64,000 nucleotides of DNA, taken from NCBI GenBank assembly GCA_001792895.1, contig MARA01000003.1, forward strand, positions 310,001 to 374,000, given 5' to 3'. Within the stretch, counting starts at the first letter, position 1. Each line of letters opens with the position of its first letter. The DNA comes from Lentinus brumalis (lineage: Eukaryota; Basidiomycota; Agaricomycetes; Polyporales; Polyporaceae). Below are positions 1 through 11,758 of this stretch, in pieces. Under the pieces are notes generated by a model. The model was not told the origin of the DNA and did no database searches. It saw nothing but the letters and a program-made list of their open reading frames with translations. Position numbers and translations under genes: made by a program.

Positions 1-1415
1 TGGATCCCTCTGCCGTGACGTCGGCAACCCTGAACACACCACAAGGGGCTGCTGCACGAGCTCGAGCATTGCCTAGCATCTGCGCGTATACATTTCACGA
101 TGTTGGCGAAGGGTAGGTGAATGAAGTACATCGTGCGGTCCGAAATTGACCTCCAAGCGGCAGCGTGCCATGTTGCGAGTTTTCTCCAGACACGTCTCTG
201 TTGGCCGCGGGGTTTTCCGAGAGCTATATTCGACTATGGAGTCTCAAAGGAGAGAAGTTGAAGGGCATGCGGAGCGACTTCCAGATGAACAACATACGGG
301 ATTGTGAGTCTTTGCTCGTATTCGCTAAGGCTTGACATTGACTGTCGTCATAGCTAGCTCAATCAACAAAATTCGAGAGAAAGGCGGTTCCACAACCCGC
401 AAGCTCATCGGACACAGCGGGCCTGTGTATTCCGTCACCTTCGATCCTACTGGCGGCTCTGGGAGTCCGTCCAAATACCTTCTTTCTTCCTCCGCAGACG
501 CAACGGCGCGTCTGTGGTCGCTCGATACCATGACGAACATCGTCGCGTACCGTGGGCATCAGAATCCGGTGTGGGATGTCAAATGGAGTCCTATGGGTAT
601 CTACTTCGCAACCGCGTCTCGAGACCGGACTGCCCGACTCTGGTCTACCGACCGGACATCGGCATTGCGTATATATGCTGGGCACTTGAGCGACGTGAAT
701 GTAAGTGGACACACTCGCTTGTTCTGTTTCATAGGCTGACACTTGAGGTGTATACGAAAGGCTGTTGGGTTCCATCCGAACTCGTTGTATCTAGGGACGG
801 CTTCAAGTGACTGCACAGCAAGGCTGTGGGACGTGCAGCGCGGAGCGTGTGTACGCGTCTTCTACAGACACGATGATATCGTTTCTACGCTTGCATTTAG
901 CCCTGATGGTCGCCACCTTGCTACTGCCGGTACGTGAGCTGCTACAGGACAGAGCCTTTGTCCATGGCTGACCTCACCATTCAGGCGAGGACCTCGCGAT
1001 TCGCCTGTGGGACCTCGGCTCGGGCAAGTGCATCAAGAAGATGACTGGACACACGGCTTCTGTGTACTCCCTGGCGTTTAGTGCCGAGTCGAGCTTGCTT
1101 GTCAGCGGTGCCGCAGACTGGACAGTACGCTGTTGGGATGTCAAGTCCGCGGGAGGACTGCCTACCAAGGCCAAGGAGAACGGTACAATGGTCAACGGGA
1201 CGTCGGACGAGCATTCACCTGAGAAGGAAGAGACGGAGAGCATCGAGACGTAAGTGACAGCGTTGTGCAAGCTCATGCAGTGAATGACGCGTCTTTGCAG
1301 GACGGATCTACTGGCTACCTTCCCGACGAAACGGACACCCATCATCAACGTACAGTTCACGCCTCGTAACTTGTGCTTGGTGGCTGGACCATACTTGTCT
1401 CCCGAGATACGATGA
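1..1415 (+). CDS. TAF5: TFIID subunit TAF5, C-terminal WD40 part (5' end outside window)
   Basis: This is the WD40 propeller of TAF5, a scaffold subunit of TFIID and, in fungi, of SAGA. Exons read in one frame at about 1-112, 164-303, 354-700, 761-929, 985-1249 and 1301-1415, all with GT-AG joins. At least six WD blades are visible, for example GHSGPVYSVTFDP, YRGHQNPVWDVKWSP, YAGHLSDVN-AVGFHP and MTGHTASVYSLAFS, with blades ending RLWS, RLWD and RCWD. The order GFSESYIRLW, then LIGHSGPVY, then SSSADATARLWS is the TAF5 arrangement, as opposed to PRP4 or LIS1. An acidic, Ser/Thr-rich linker (about 1165-1249) lies between the last two blades. The N-terminal LisH and TAF5-NTD2 region must lie before position 1. 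The stop is TGA at 1413-1415. The gene converges on the minus-strand gene at 1493. Confidence 0.9.
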
Positions 1416-1492
1416 ATACATTGAGTCCGAACTCATACGTCTATACACGTGCATGTCCGAACTGAAAGGTTCCTCAAGCCCAACACGTTCAA

Positions 1493-2125
1493 CTAGTCTT
1501 TCGTCAGTCGACCTTGGATCGCCTCCGCCCACATCTCCTCGGCAGTATCACGTAGGTCCTTGTTAGAGGGCGTGCCATCGAAGAACCACCCGGTGTTGCT
1601 GATGATGCGGTATGCAGCTTCCAACTGCTTGCGCGAGAGTTTTGTGAACGGACGCACTCCAGCCAGGAACTTGGCGGTGTCTCCGGTGAGAGCCTTGTCA
1701 AAGAATGCATCACGAGCCTCGGCGAGCTTGCGCAGGGTAGCGCCGCTCAAGGCATTTGGAAAGCTATTCTCATCCTCGTCCTCGTCCTGTACCATGGGTT
1801 GGTCGACTATCTCGTCCCTGGAGACGCCTCGGATAGTCATGCGATCGTCTCCATCCATGCCCTCGTCCGATGTCGACTGGTAGTATTCCTCGGACGAGGC
1901 ACTCGCCTGGCTCGAGGGTTGGTAGTTGTCGTCTGCCTCATCTCTCTGATTCATGGGGTCAGTACAGAAGATGGAGACTCGTGTCTAGAAGCTGACCTTG
2001 CGATCGTGCCGTTCGGCCTGCTTGTCGTCATCCACCATCTCCTCCTCTGTGGGGTCGAGCTCGTCCTCCCAAGCAAGATCTGCAGCTGTGTAGCTGTTGG
2101 GACTCTTGTGACTGTTGCGTGGCAT
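1493..2125 (-). CDS. Uncharacterised acidic protein, two exons
   Basis: I do not recognise this family. Exon 1 (2125-1997) begins MPRNSHKSPNSYTAADLAWE and is very acidic (ELDPTEEEMVDDDKQ). Exon 2 (1945-1493) starts RDEADDNYQPSS, passes a Ser-rich acidic stretch, then a compact, probably folded C-terminal region of about 75 residues that contains LRKLAEARDAFFDKA, FTKLSRKQLEAAYR and DTAEEMWAEAIQGR. The intron 1996-1946 (GTCAGC...CAG) keeps phase 0. The open frame extends upstream of 2125, but the only upstream start-like codon, at 2200, is TTG, so I use the ATG at 2125. The gene is divergent from the next gene (ATG at 2494), with about 370 nt of shared upstream DNA. The charge pattern suggests a nuclear or chromatin-associated protein, but that is only a guess. 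Confidence 0.6.
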
Positions 2126-2493
2126 GTTGTGGATGTCGTCGAGGGGTGGGTGGGGGAAATGCCGCACATTCTCAAGACAGCGCTTTTGAGGGGTTTGCAA
2201 CTACGGAGGAGAGAAAGAACCAATGGTCGCGTCGAGCACCTTCCCTCAAAGATGTCTTTCTCCTTGATATTCCACAAGTCATGAAAGAGTCGAAGGCACA
2301 AAGCAGCAGACTGTAGGGGTGGCGGTGGCGGGACGCGGGTGGCTGGGACGCGTCGCGCACGCGTTAATGGGTGTCACGTGTAGAATACGCGCCCATTGTA
2401 TGGCCTGTGTTGAGGCTCAGGTCGGTCACCCTGTCCACGCACGTCTTCCTTCCTGCCGCCATATCCGTCTACAACCGCCCTCCGTCACGTACA

Positions 2494-3685
2494 ATGAACA
2501 CAGTCAGTCCCCCATATCTCTGTCTGCGAGGATCATACTGACTTTAGCTGCTGCAGCACACGGAGGATCAGAACATGGAAGACGTCATGGACGCCTCCAT
2601 GGACATGGGCACCTCCTCATACCCTCCTCCCCAGACCCTCCAGCAGGTCAACAACACACAGATGGCGAACTCAAGCACCCCCGCTGGTGAGTCGCGGCCT
2701 GCGTAATTAGCGCATTTGCCCACATCTCTCTCTCTCGGCCGTACCAGTTCTGACCGAGTTGGACCGCCTATACGAACAAATGCGAGCAGTTGTGGCCGGC
2801 GCCCAGATTCGAGAACCCTTCCGCGACATACCCGTCAAGGTGCACATTCGTCGACCAGATCGAGATTCATGGGCGTACATGGGTCGTGGCATCGTCTCCC
2901 AGGAGATATCCGGCCAGTCCTCTCGCGTCGGTGCGTATTCACTCGTCTCTACCCCAGTGCACGCGTTTTTCTCAAGTTGAGCCTCACCAGTCGTGAGGGC
3001 GGCCTCATCTCACAAGATCCTCACCGTTTTTGGAGAAGTATGTCGCCCCACTTGTACTCGCGTGCCTTACTAACTAGCTGCTCAAGCAGGGCGCTGCCCT
3101 TCAAGCGGAACGCCGCGGCAACTTTGTTGTAATCGGCTGCGTCGAGGGTGGTCGTGTCGTCTCCTGGTCTCTCAACGTGAGCATGCCCATTCTACCCTGA
3201 TCGCTGCGGAACTGACGCCTCCTGCACCCTCTCCTCCGGTCGTCCGATGGCGCCTCATCTGTTAACCTTCATGTCCGCATACCCCACATGCCTCTCTCGT
3301 ACATCTCGACACCTTGCATTTCATCAACTTAATGAAGGCTCTCAACAACTCGGAGACCGTCCGCCTCCTTGCGAGCATCGAGCTCGCCTGCTACGCGTGC
3401 AAGCAGGCCATGGCCGACCCCACCACGCACAGTGCGTTCCGGCGCCGCGTCTCGCGCATGATCAAGGACGACCGCCGCCGCCGTCACAAACGACGCAAGG
3501 ATCAGGACTCCATGGTCGCCGCCTTCGCACGCACTGGGCTGGGTGAGGAAGACCCCTCCGAGCCCGACAACAGCGCTCCGCCTCCCACGGAACCGGTGCC
3601 CATCCCTGCGCCGGTGCCAATGCCTATCCCCCAGCCCATGCCCGCCCTAGGAGAGATGTACACAGGCTATCCACAACAGCAGTAG
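2494..3685 (+). CDS. Uncharacterised protein with a conserved core and Pro-rich tail, six exons
   Basis: Six exons splice cleanly at 2494-2502, 2557-2686, 2748-2930, 2991-3037, 3090-3176 and 3338-3685. The protein starts with a three-codon first exon (Met-Asn-Thr), then a Met/Ser/Gln-rich N-terminus. A core of about 120 residues follows: LTELDRLYEQMRAVVAG, RDIPVKVHIRRPDRDSWAYM, SSHKILTVFGE and GNFVVIGCVEGGRVVSWSLN, followed by a helix LLASIELACYACKQAM. The beta-rich middle looks like a small PH- or EVH1-type barrel by eye, but I cannot confirm the fold. A basic patch (RRRVSRMIKDDRRRRHKRRK) could be a nuclear localisation signal. The tail is Pro/Met-rich and ends GYPQQQ. No family name is claimed. 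Correct splicing of so small a first exon supports this being a real, expressed gene. Confidence 0.65.
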
Positions 3686-3716
3686 TGGACCCGCGCCGCT
3701 CTTCGTGGGCTGCTGT

Positions 3717-3737
3717 GCAGCAGCAGCAGCAGCACAG
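3717..3737 (+). repeat. Short CAG trinucleotide repeat
   Basis: About seven CAG units lie just after the stop codon of the 2494-3685 gene, presumably in its 3' UTR. They are followed directly by an AT run (gtatatatac). This is a simple microsatellite and no function is implied. Confidence 0.8.
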
Positions 3738-3739
3738 TA

Positions 3740-4799
3740 TATATACACTACCTGACTAGAGGAAGGGGGTGCTGGAAGTACACGCGTTATTGCTAATGTA
3801 TACTATCGCTTGGTCCCGAACTGATGTCACCATGCCACTGCCGTGTCCGTCTGTCTCTCTCAATCTGTCGCGACGTCCTCCCTCTGTATAATTTCGTCTC
3901 CTGTCCTAGTACGCTCATCACGTCTTGCTTACTCTATCTCTCGTACCGGTACCGCTGTCTCCAATAAAGCCCGATCTATTCGTGTTGCATGCGGAACCAT
4001 TCGCAATTGGGCGTGTATACTGTACCGGTGCACGTCAGGCGACCTGCTTTATTACAAGGTATGTCGTGCTGCCACGCCCCAGCCACGCAACTCGGGGCTA
4101 CCTCTGAGCCTCCCGGGCAAGCAGTCGAAGTAGGATGCATGAGACGCGAACGGATTGGGAATGCGTCGACGTTGTACTACAGAGCCCACTTGACTACCCT
4201 ATACAAGTATTGACTGGTATCCGTGCGTCGGCTGCGGGTTCGGAGGAGTGATAGAATGTGAAGGAAAAGCGTGCAGAGCACATAATACGGTACTTATAAA
4301 TTCATTTCAAGAGAGCGAAGGTGAACGCGGGCTGGCCTGCATGGCGCCAGACGTGACGAACAAGGAATGCGGGCTGGCGGAAAGGATCGTGGACTCCCGG
4401 AGTTCGTGGTCTGGTCTGGTCTGCGCGACGGGCCGGGAGGGAGCATAGGGCTCTAAAGGAGGGCAAGGGGAGGCGTGCACAGGAGGGTGACGCGAGGGCG
4501 CACACGCAGGCCGGGCGAGAGGGCAGGGAGCCGTAGGGCAAGGGTTCGCAAACTGGAGCCAGACGCGCACTGCGGGAGCACGAAGAAGAGGTATAGGGAC
4601 ACGTGCATTAGCAATGTTCAAGCGAAGCAGGAGGCGAATGAATCAATGTGCCAGCTCCGACCCACAGCCGACGACCATACACAACACACGCGGAGAAGCT
4701 AAGATAAGACGGACAACAACCACCGGGGCCACGGGGACAGCCATATGCACACAAGTTGAGTGGAAACGAGCAGAGGAGCGGCGTGGCCAGACGCTGGGA
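3740..4799. other. Intergenic stretch, no gene seen
   Basis: About 1.06 kb lies between the stop of the 2494-3685 gene and the stop of the minus-strand membrane-protein gene. Open frames here are short, lack homology that I can recognise, and do not join through good splice sites. It holds the two converging 3' ends. The stretch from about 4320 to 4800 is purine-rich (many GGAG/GAGG runs) on the plus strand. No tRNA boxes, no inverted repeats. Confidence 0.5.
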
Positions 4800-6604
4800 C
4801 TATCGGTATGGCAGGCCCGACGGCGAGGCGGGTGGATGGTGGTCTTCTTGGCCTGCCCCGGATGCTCCTGCGCCAGGGGGCGGTGCGCGTCGCTCGCTGT
4901 ACTGCGGCGGGAGCTCGATGACCTCATCCACCGGCGGGGGCGGGAGGTCGTCCTCGATGTCTGTATGGAGGATGAAGCGTGCGGGGGTCTGGTAGGTCGG
5001 CACGCCAGCCTGGGCGGCCTTGCGCTGCGCCGCGCTGGACGTGACACTCTGGTCCCAGGAGGCGACGCTGCCCTCTGGACGCACGCCGCCGTACGCCGCC
5101 GCAGCAGCAGCACCGTACTGAGATGCGCCCCCATACCCGGACCCGTTGCCATACAGGGAGGTATCGTGTATGGAGTCTGGGCGGGTGCCTGGCGGGAACT
5201 GCGCGGTCGTCGCGGTCTGTGGCGGGCGTGCAAAGTTGAGGGTGGATGCAGCATCCGCGCTCGGTCTCCGATGCAGGAGATTGACGCTTGAGTGGGGTGT
5301 CGCGCCATCCCCAAAGTTGTCGGTCGGGTAGAGAGGGTAAGGGCTGAGAGACTGGTGCGGAGGGAGGCCCGGATCGCCCTTCATGAGATCGACCTCCTGC
5401 TTCTGGAACTTGCGCCCAAGGAATCCGCCGCCGTTTCGGCGACGGAGGTAGAACCAGATGAGAGAGCCGAGGACAACCAGTGCCACGAGCGTACCGACGA
5501 TCGCGGCGGCGAGCGTGCCTGCGGGCGAGCTTTTCGACGGGTCGACGCTGTCGGGAGATGAAGTCGCAGAAGATGTGGACGTCTGCGTGTGCGTGCTCGG
5601 CTTGGTGCCAGCGGCGGCTTTGCTCGTAGCGGTCATGGACGGCGGGTGGGCAACAGAGGCGGGCGAGTTTTTGTCCAGGCACGTCTTATCATCGGACAAG
5701 AGGACTGACGCGAACTGCGTTGAGCCTCCCTGACGGTTGTTGGCATCCGTCATGAAGAAGACGAGCTCCGTGTTCGCAGCGATATCAGCGACCCAGTCGA
5801 AACTGAGTGGTCCTCGGGGTGGGTTCAGGATGAAGGTCGAGCCGCCAGGTACAATACCCTGCAGCCAATGTGAGTGTCTACCGCTAGAGACGCAGTGTAG
5901 CAACTGACCGTGATCTGTATGGGCTGTACGGCATCCTTGTACAGACTAAAGGTGTACGTTCTGGAGAATCGCATGAGGTGGATGCACTGGGTTGCTGAGA
6001 TGTATCCTGCAGCTCACCTGCACTGAGCAAGAGCAGAGTTTGCCTCGTAGGTGAAGTCGACGCCTGAGTAACCATATCCGGTTGGAAGGTGCATCGCATG
6101 ATGGGGAACGACTTGAAGACTTACCAGGGTCGCTAGTATCGCACGCCGTCTTGCTCACCGTGGGACCAACGGTGATCACCGGTGTCACTCCTCCTGAACC
6201 GAAGCCCGTGGCATCGGACATGACGACAACAATCTGCTGGCCTTTCGGCATGTTCATGGTCGTGGTGAAAGATCCGCGACTGTTGCTGAAGCTACCGTCG
6301 GGGATTTTGGTCGTCCTCGGGGTGCCAAAGGACTACGAGCACATGAGTACGTGAAGTTCGCAGCTGCGCAAGTAGGCTACTCACGGGGACAATGGTCAGC
6401 TGGAAAGGCGCGGTACCACCTAGGATACAAGCTGCTTCAGCACGCGAACGAAGGAGAGGACGCGACTGGAATACCTGTCCATGAGACCTGGAAGTCATCA
6501 CACTGGGTGGCCTTGCTGTAAGAGAAGGTGAAGTTCGCGGCGTATGCTTGCAGAGGCCATAGGAGGAGTACTATCGACAGGAATCCTGGCCAAGGGGTCC
6601 GCAT
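4800..6604 (-). CDS. Secretory single-pass membrane protein with Ser/Thr-rich stalk
   Basis: The start at 6604 gives a clear signal peptide (MRTPWPGFLSIVLLLWPLQA, cleavage near AYA), so I prefer it over an in-frame ATG at 6805. Six exons join in frame. The ectodomain (about 190 residues) carries two similar beta-type modules, with FTFSYSKATQCDDFQVSW early and TFILNPPRGPLSFDWVADI later, and at least four Cys. A Ser/Thr/Pro stalk follows, then one membrane helix (LAAAIVGTLVALVVLGSLIW) and a stop-transfer YLRRRN. The cytosolic tail of about 200 residues is rich in Pro, Gly and Ala, has an Ala run, and ends with Pro-rich motifs (DDLPPPPVDEVIELPPQYSE) that could bind SH3 or WW domains. Basidiomycete genomes carry many such proteins with unknown ligands. 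The layout resembles cell-wall stress sensors (Wsc/Mid2 type), but there is no WSC domain, so that role is inference. Confidence 0.75.
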
Positions 6605-7415
6605 GGACGGAAACGGCGATGGAGAGGGAGGAAGCAGAGATGCCGAGGCGCCGGGTCGGACGCGCAGGAGAGGGCGTGGATGGAGGGAGAGAGAGAAGGG
6701 AGCGGAAGGGCGTGTGCAGACGCTCTGCACGACGAGGCTAGGGCTAGCTTGAGGAGAGAGCGAGGGTGGAGACCGGGTCTGTCTCTCTGCAGCCGACCAC
6801 GCCAAACGACTCTAGCCGGCGCCTCCTTCCCCTCGCTCGGAATTTCCTGCTCTTGGCAAGTCCCTCCCGACGACCCGTCCCGTCCCGCCCCCGACGTCCC
6901 CCACGGCCGACGCACCGTCCACCGCCCACCTCTCGCCGACCGCGGCCTCCGCAGACCAGCAGCTGCCTGCCTACAGGCGGGGGCATGCTGTGCACGCACG
7001 GACGTCTTGTGTCCGATTGCATTGCAACGCAGCCGCCACTAGTGTCACTGCTCGTAGCCATCAAATAGCACTAAGCGTCGACGACAGAACTCACTGCCTT
7101 CCGCTGCTCTTTCTCCTCCGTGTCGCTCTGGTGGTAAAACATACTGTAGTACTCGCCAACGGACGAACCCACACGGTCTGTGCCTGAGCAGAACGCGCTC
7201 TCTCGACGTCGCAACGAACGCCCCACTTGGACGTGCTCAGTTAACCTCTCGCATTAATTTGGAACAGGCCGCCAACGATTGGACCCACCTGGCTGTATTC
7301 CGCGCTTTCCAATGGCATTCTCAGCATGCGCTGCTTACTGTCCTTGCTATAAACTCGCTGCTCGTGTGATTCGTTACGACTTCTGGTCTCCTCCCTGCTT
7401 GGATCCTCGGGACCT
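6605..7415. promoter_or_regulatory. Divergent upstream region of the membrane protein and phosphoesterase genes
   Basis: About 810 nt separate two divergent start codons (6604 minus, 7416 plus). It is C/T-rich on the plus strand between 6780 and 6960, as is common near fungal transcription starts. I see no TATA box at a convincing distance and no further gene; the open frames here are low-complexity Arg/Pro/Ser translations. Confidence 0.45.
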
Positions 7416-8321
7416 ATGGATGACCCACGCGGAACCGATCGTAGTCCCCTTCGCATACAGGTACTCAGCGATATCCATCTCGAAATCGGCAGACCTGCTC
7501 TCGGTGGAGGTTACACCCACTTCCAGTACGACTTCCCCGCTAAAGCGGACATACTCGCTCTACTGGGGGACATAGGCACGACCAACGACGACCGCTTCTT
7601 CGACTGGCTTCGCGCACAGCTGAAGCGGTTCAAGCTTGTCTTCTTCCTTTCGGGCAACCACGAGGCCTACCGTTCAACCATAGTAAGCGTCTAGTCCTTT
7701 GTGTCTGTGTCTGATTGCATCATCCTCATGCTATGTCCCCAGAAAGAATCGACTAGCAGACTTGCTACTTTCGCGAAGGAAAGCGAGGCGCAATTCCGCA
7801 ATTCTCTGCCTGGCGAGAGCTACGGCCGCTTCGTCATCCTCGACCGCACCCGCTACGACCTCTCCGACACGGTGACGGTCCTCGGGTGCACCCTCTGGTC
7901 CCGCCTCGACCCCGAGCATGTCTCCCTCATAAACGTCGGTCTGAACGACTTCTCCATGATCAGCGACCTCACTACCGACGTCTACCAGTCTCTCCACGAG
8001 CGCGATGCGGTATGGCTCTCGCATGCCGTCACGGACATCGCTCGCGACGAGCCGCATCGGAAGATCCTGGTCATGAGCCACCATGCGCCGACGGTCGAGG
8101 GCACCTCTGACCCGAAGTTCCGCGGACAGCCTATGAACACGGCGTTTGCGACGGAGCTGTCTAAGGAAGAGTGGTGGCCGCATGTCAAGGTCTGGATGTT
8201 TGGGCACACGCATTGGCCGTGCGACTTTGAGCGGTGCGGCGTGAGGGTCTTGAGCAACCCCCGGGGTTACAGGAGTACTGGCGTGGACGGATACGATCCG
8301 GAGATGGTCGTAGAGTTATGA
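7416..8321 (+). CDS. Calcineurin-like metallophosphoesterase
   Basis: Two exons (7416-7682 and 7743-8321) give a protein of about 280 residues, the usual size for single-domain calcineurin-like phosphoesterases. The metal-binding motifs appear in order: LSDIH (D-x-H), LLGDIG (G-D), LSGNHEAY (G-N-H-E), VMSHHAP (H) and MFGHTHWP (G-H-x-H). All seven expected metal ligands are present, so the enzyme should be active on phosphomonoesters, phosphodiesters or nucleotides; the sequence does not say which. There is no signal peptide or membrane segment, so it is probably cytosolic. Closest in layout are bacterial and fungal 'Ser/Thr phosphatase family superfamily' proteins. The intron 7683-7742 is phase 0. 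Confidence 0.85.
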
Positions 8322-8848
8322 GTAGGAGTGTACGCATGCAGCCTATAGGACGCGTTGCATTTCGGTTGAACCTCCACCTGCGACACATGGAGACGAAATC
8401 AGTGCTTGCATTGTAGCATACTGTATATCGTACACCGAGCCTATGCTTCCAATACATATACTAGCTTCAAGAATTCAGAGCAGGACCTCCCATGAATACC
8501 TCTCGGAGGAGGGGTCTTCCGACCTCGCTGTATCCGCCTAGCTTGAACTCTCAAATCAACTGATGGGATTACGGCAACTTCCCCTCAGCACCCTGGAGGC
8601 TACATAGTTGAACAGCACCCTACAGGACCCCGGCCTTGCAGGGCCTTGCCCATGGAGGGCGCACGCCAAGAGCGCTTACTAGATACCCGTTGTGGCGACA
8701 GACCGCATCTAGACATCGGGACGGCATACGCGGTTAGCAGCATCCATAGCACGAGCGGTGTCCAGCTCTCTCACAGCTCTCTCACAGCTCACGACCCCCC
8801 AGCTCGCTCTCCGCTCATTTTCTCACAAATCGCGCCGCACTTCGTCTC
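8322..8848. other. Intergenic region upstream of the desaturase
   Basis: About 530 nt. It holds the 3' end of the phosphoesterase gene and the promoter of the desaturase. A short tandem duplication (ctctcacag twice near 8767-8785) lies just upstream of the start codon. No gene seen. Confidence 0.4.
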
Positions 8849-10662
8849 ATGGGCCTTCCTTCTGCCACGAAATGGACCCGTGAGCAGGTCGCGACCCGGA
8901 TTCTCGCCGGAGACACGCTCTTCATCCTCAACGGCAACGTCGTCCGCGTCCCCCCTTCCTGGCTCACCTCGCACCCCGGCGGCAACCTCGCCATCCTGCA
9001 CTACGTCGGCCGCGATGCCACGGACGAGGTCGACGCGTTCCACTCTGACGAGACGCTGCAGAAGATGAAGGGCTTCGTGGTCGGGCGTGTCGAGCTCGGG
9101 GAGGACGGCTGGGTGCCGTTCGTGCCCCCGATCGCGAACGGGTGGGTCAGGCGTATGGGCCGCGACGGGAAGATGGAGTGGTACAACGAGGCGCGCCCGC
9201 TGAAGAGCACGGAGGACTCGGACACGTCGCCTGCGTCCCAGATCCTGCTCAAGAAGGCGCAGGCAGGTGCAGAAGAGACACAGACGGGCCCAACGCTCGC
9301 GCAGCTGCAGCCCACGCCGAACAAGCTGTCGCCGAAGACCGAGAAGATGCATTCGGACGCGTACAAAGAGCTGCACAAGCGGGTCATCGACGCGGGTCTG
9401 TACAAGACGCGGTTCATCACTGGATACGGCCCCGAATTCGTCCGCTACACCCTCCTCGCGCTCATCTCTGCCGTCTGCTACTACAAGGGCTGGTTGGTTG
9501 CCAGTGCTCTCTTCCTTGGGCTGTTCTGGCAACAGCTTACGTTCTTTGCGCACGACCTGGGACATGTCGGGGTCACGCATGATTGGACGCTTGACCGTCT
9601 CATCTCCATCTTTGTGGCCGACCTCATTGGTGGCATGAGCATAGGCTGGTGGGTCAATGTGAGTACTGGTCTTGATTTCTACGTGTCGCCGCTCATAACG
9701 CGTGAACAGAATCACAACGTACATCACTGTAAGTCCCTCAGCGTTTCTCCCTCATATGATTATGATAACGAACGCATGCGCCTGAAGTGGTCACTAACCA
9801 TCCCTCTCAGTACGTCGTAATCCCGCTCTCTACGTTTGCATGATCAGACTGATGTCCCGGACTACAGCGACCCCGACATTCAGCACCTCCCCTTCTTCGC
9901 CATCTCCCCCGTCTTCCTCAACTCCCTCTGGTCGTCCTATTACAAGCGTGAGATGACCTTCGACGCCTTCGCCAAGGTCCTCATCTCCGTGCAGCACAAG
10001 CTGTTCTACATCGTCCTCTCCCTCGCCCGCTTCAACCTCTACGCCAACAGCTACGGCTACCTCGCCAAGACCGCCTTCGAGCCCAAGCGCTACCGCGGCG
10101 GCCGCTGGTGGTGGTGGACGGAGGTCCTTTGCCTCGGTCTCTTCTTTGCGTGGTTCGGCGCCGTCCTCAAGGGCTGCGGCTCCTGGCCGAACATCCTCAC
10201 GTACCTGCTCGTCAGTCATGTCGCCGCGAGCCCCGTACACGTGCAGGTCAGTACGGCATTGGCGGCGAATCGAAACGGCCTGACCCAAGCTTGCCTCGCG
10301 TCTAGATCGTGCTCTCCCACTTCTCGCGCTCGACGGCGGACTTCGGCCCCGTCGAGTCGTTCTTTGCGCGCCAGCTCCGCACGACGGTCGACGTGATCTG
10401 CTCGCCACGCATCGAGTTCATCCATGGTGGGCTGCACTTGCAGGTGACGCACCACCTGTTCCCCCGTCTCCCGAGGCACAACCTCCGCGAGGCGAGCTTG
10501 ATCGTCAAGGAGTTCGCCAAGGAGCGTGGCCTCGAGTACGCCGAGTTTGGCTTCGTCGAAGGTAACGGAGAGGTTACTGGCGTCCTCAAGCAAGTCGCAG
10601 ACCAGATCAAAATCATTGGCATGGTCGCAGACAGCGAAGTCAGGGAGGCGATGCAAACTTAG
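8849..10662 (+). CDS. Cytochrome b5-fused front-end desaturase, probable sphingolipid delta-8 desaturase
   Basis: This enzyme introduces the delta-8 double bond into the long-chain base of glucosylceramide at the ER membrane. Residues about 10-90 form a cytochrome b5 domain with the heme motif HPGG. After a linker come membrane helices and the three histidine boxes: HDLGH, HNVHH and QVTHH. The Gln replacing the first His of box 3 marks a front-end desaturase. Six exons: 8849-9658, 9710-9728, 9788-9809, 9868-10246, 10306-10662, with two tiny exons (19 and 22 nt) carrying box 2 and the following LVTNHPS. Only the acceptor at 9867 (not the nearer AG at 9849) restores the conserved NHPSHDPDIQH. 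Fungal delta-8 sphingolipid desaturases have exactly this b5-plus-desaturase order. A delta-5 or delta-6 fatty acid substrate cannot be excluded from sequence alone. Confidence 0.85.
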
Positions 10663-10937
10663 AAGACCCATGTACGACGCTAGACATCGTCGCCGTATAT
10701 ACCGCAAGCATTCTCATACATACCCGTGTGCTATCGTCCTAAGTGCTATCGCCTCGATGCGCTCTCTGAACAGTTTTGGGACGGTAGGCCGAACCAAATA
10801 TGCAATCATATTCGTGCATGTGGCATATGACGCAAAAAGACCCCGGGCGTGCCAGATTTTGAGTACATGGATGATGCGAAGAGTAGCATGGTGCGAGCGT
10901 GGTACAGAGTGAGAGGAAGTAAGCGACAAGTAGTAGT

Positions 10938-11750
10938 TTACTTCTTCTTGTTGGCCTCCTCCTCGGCCTTCTACATAAGTTTGGACCCGTCAGTACACAG
11001 ATTGGATCACGCATCGAGGGAGACTGACCTTCGCTTCCCGAACCTTGCGCTTGCCCTCGTTGCGGGCGGTCGCACGCTCGTTGCGGAGGGTGCGGTAAGC
11101 CTGGAACTCGCGCTCCTCCTCGGTGATCTTGCGGGGAGCCTCGGGAAGGGCGGAGGGAGGGAGAGGGATAGTAGCACGGGTGGTGGCGGCAGTGAGGTCG
11201 TCGCCCTGAACAGTACTGTGAGACCCCGCTACGGTGATAAAAGGGGAGCATACGCACGGTAGAGTCGCCCTTCTTCGGCTTCTTGGCGTTGCGGGGGAAG
11301 ACAATGAGGCGCGCCTTGTACGCCTTGAGACGCTCCACGTTGACCGCCTTGCCCTCCTCGCTCAGGTTCCGCCTCCGGTGGTCGACAACGATGCCGACAC
11401 CACGCGCCTCCTTCTTGCCAATGCCAGCCTCCTTGAGCTCAGCGAGAGTGAAGCCACGGCCCTCACGGACTTTGCGGTTGTAGCGGACCGTCTGGGCACG
11501 GACGGCGGGGCGGAGGAGGGTCAAGGGGCGAACGCCGAGCTTCGCAGCCTTCGTCTGGCGGGCCTGACGACGGCGGAGCTTGCGGCCGGGCTGGTCGAAC
11601 CAGGTGCGGACTCGGCTCTGCCAGTCCTTGCGGAAGTGGTTGGCATGGAGGACTGTGGGTCAAATACAGCTACGCGTGAGTCCTGCTGTTCGGACGATCC
11701 CCGAGTACGTCTGAATTGTTGTACGAACCGTTGTTGTGACGGAAACCCAT
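10938..11750 (-). CDS. RPL13: 60S ribosomal protein eL13
   Basis: A large-subunit ribosomal protein. It starts MGFRHNN-VLHANHFRKDWQ, typical of eL13, and continues RVRTWFDQPGRKLRRRQARQ, then AKLGVRPLTLLRPAVR and NRKVREGRGFTLAELKEAGI. The C-terminus ends AEEEANKKK, before TAA at 10938. Four coding exons join at good sites; the intron right after MGFRHNN is a position often seen in fungal RPL13 genes. Frame is intact throughout and the length (about 210 residues) is normal. Upstream on the same strand a 5' UTR intron is likely (11759-11966). Confidence 0.95.
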
Positions 11751-11758
11751 GGCTTAGT

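Noticed and set aside
2126..2200. Start of the 1493-2125 gene at 2200
   Set aside because: The codon there is TTG. The first ATG in frame is 2125.
4614..5314. Long frames on both strands over the 3' end of the membrane-protein gene
   Set aside because: They overlap the well-supported cytosolic tail of that gene and are compositionally biased.
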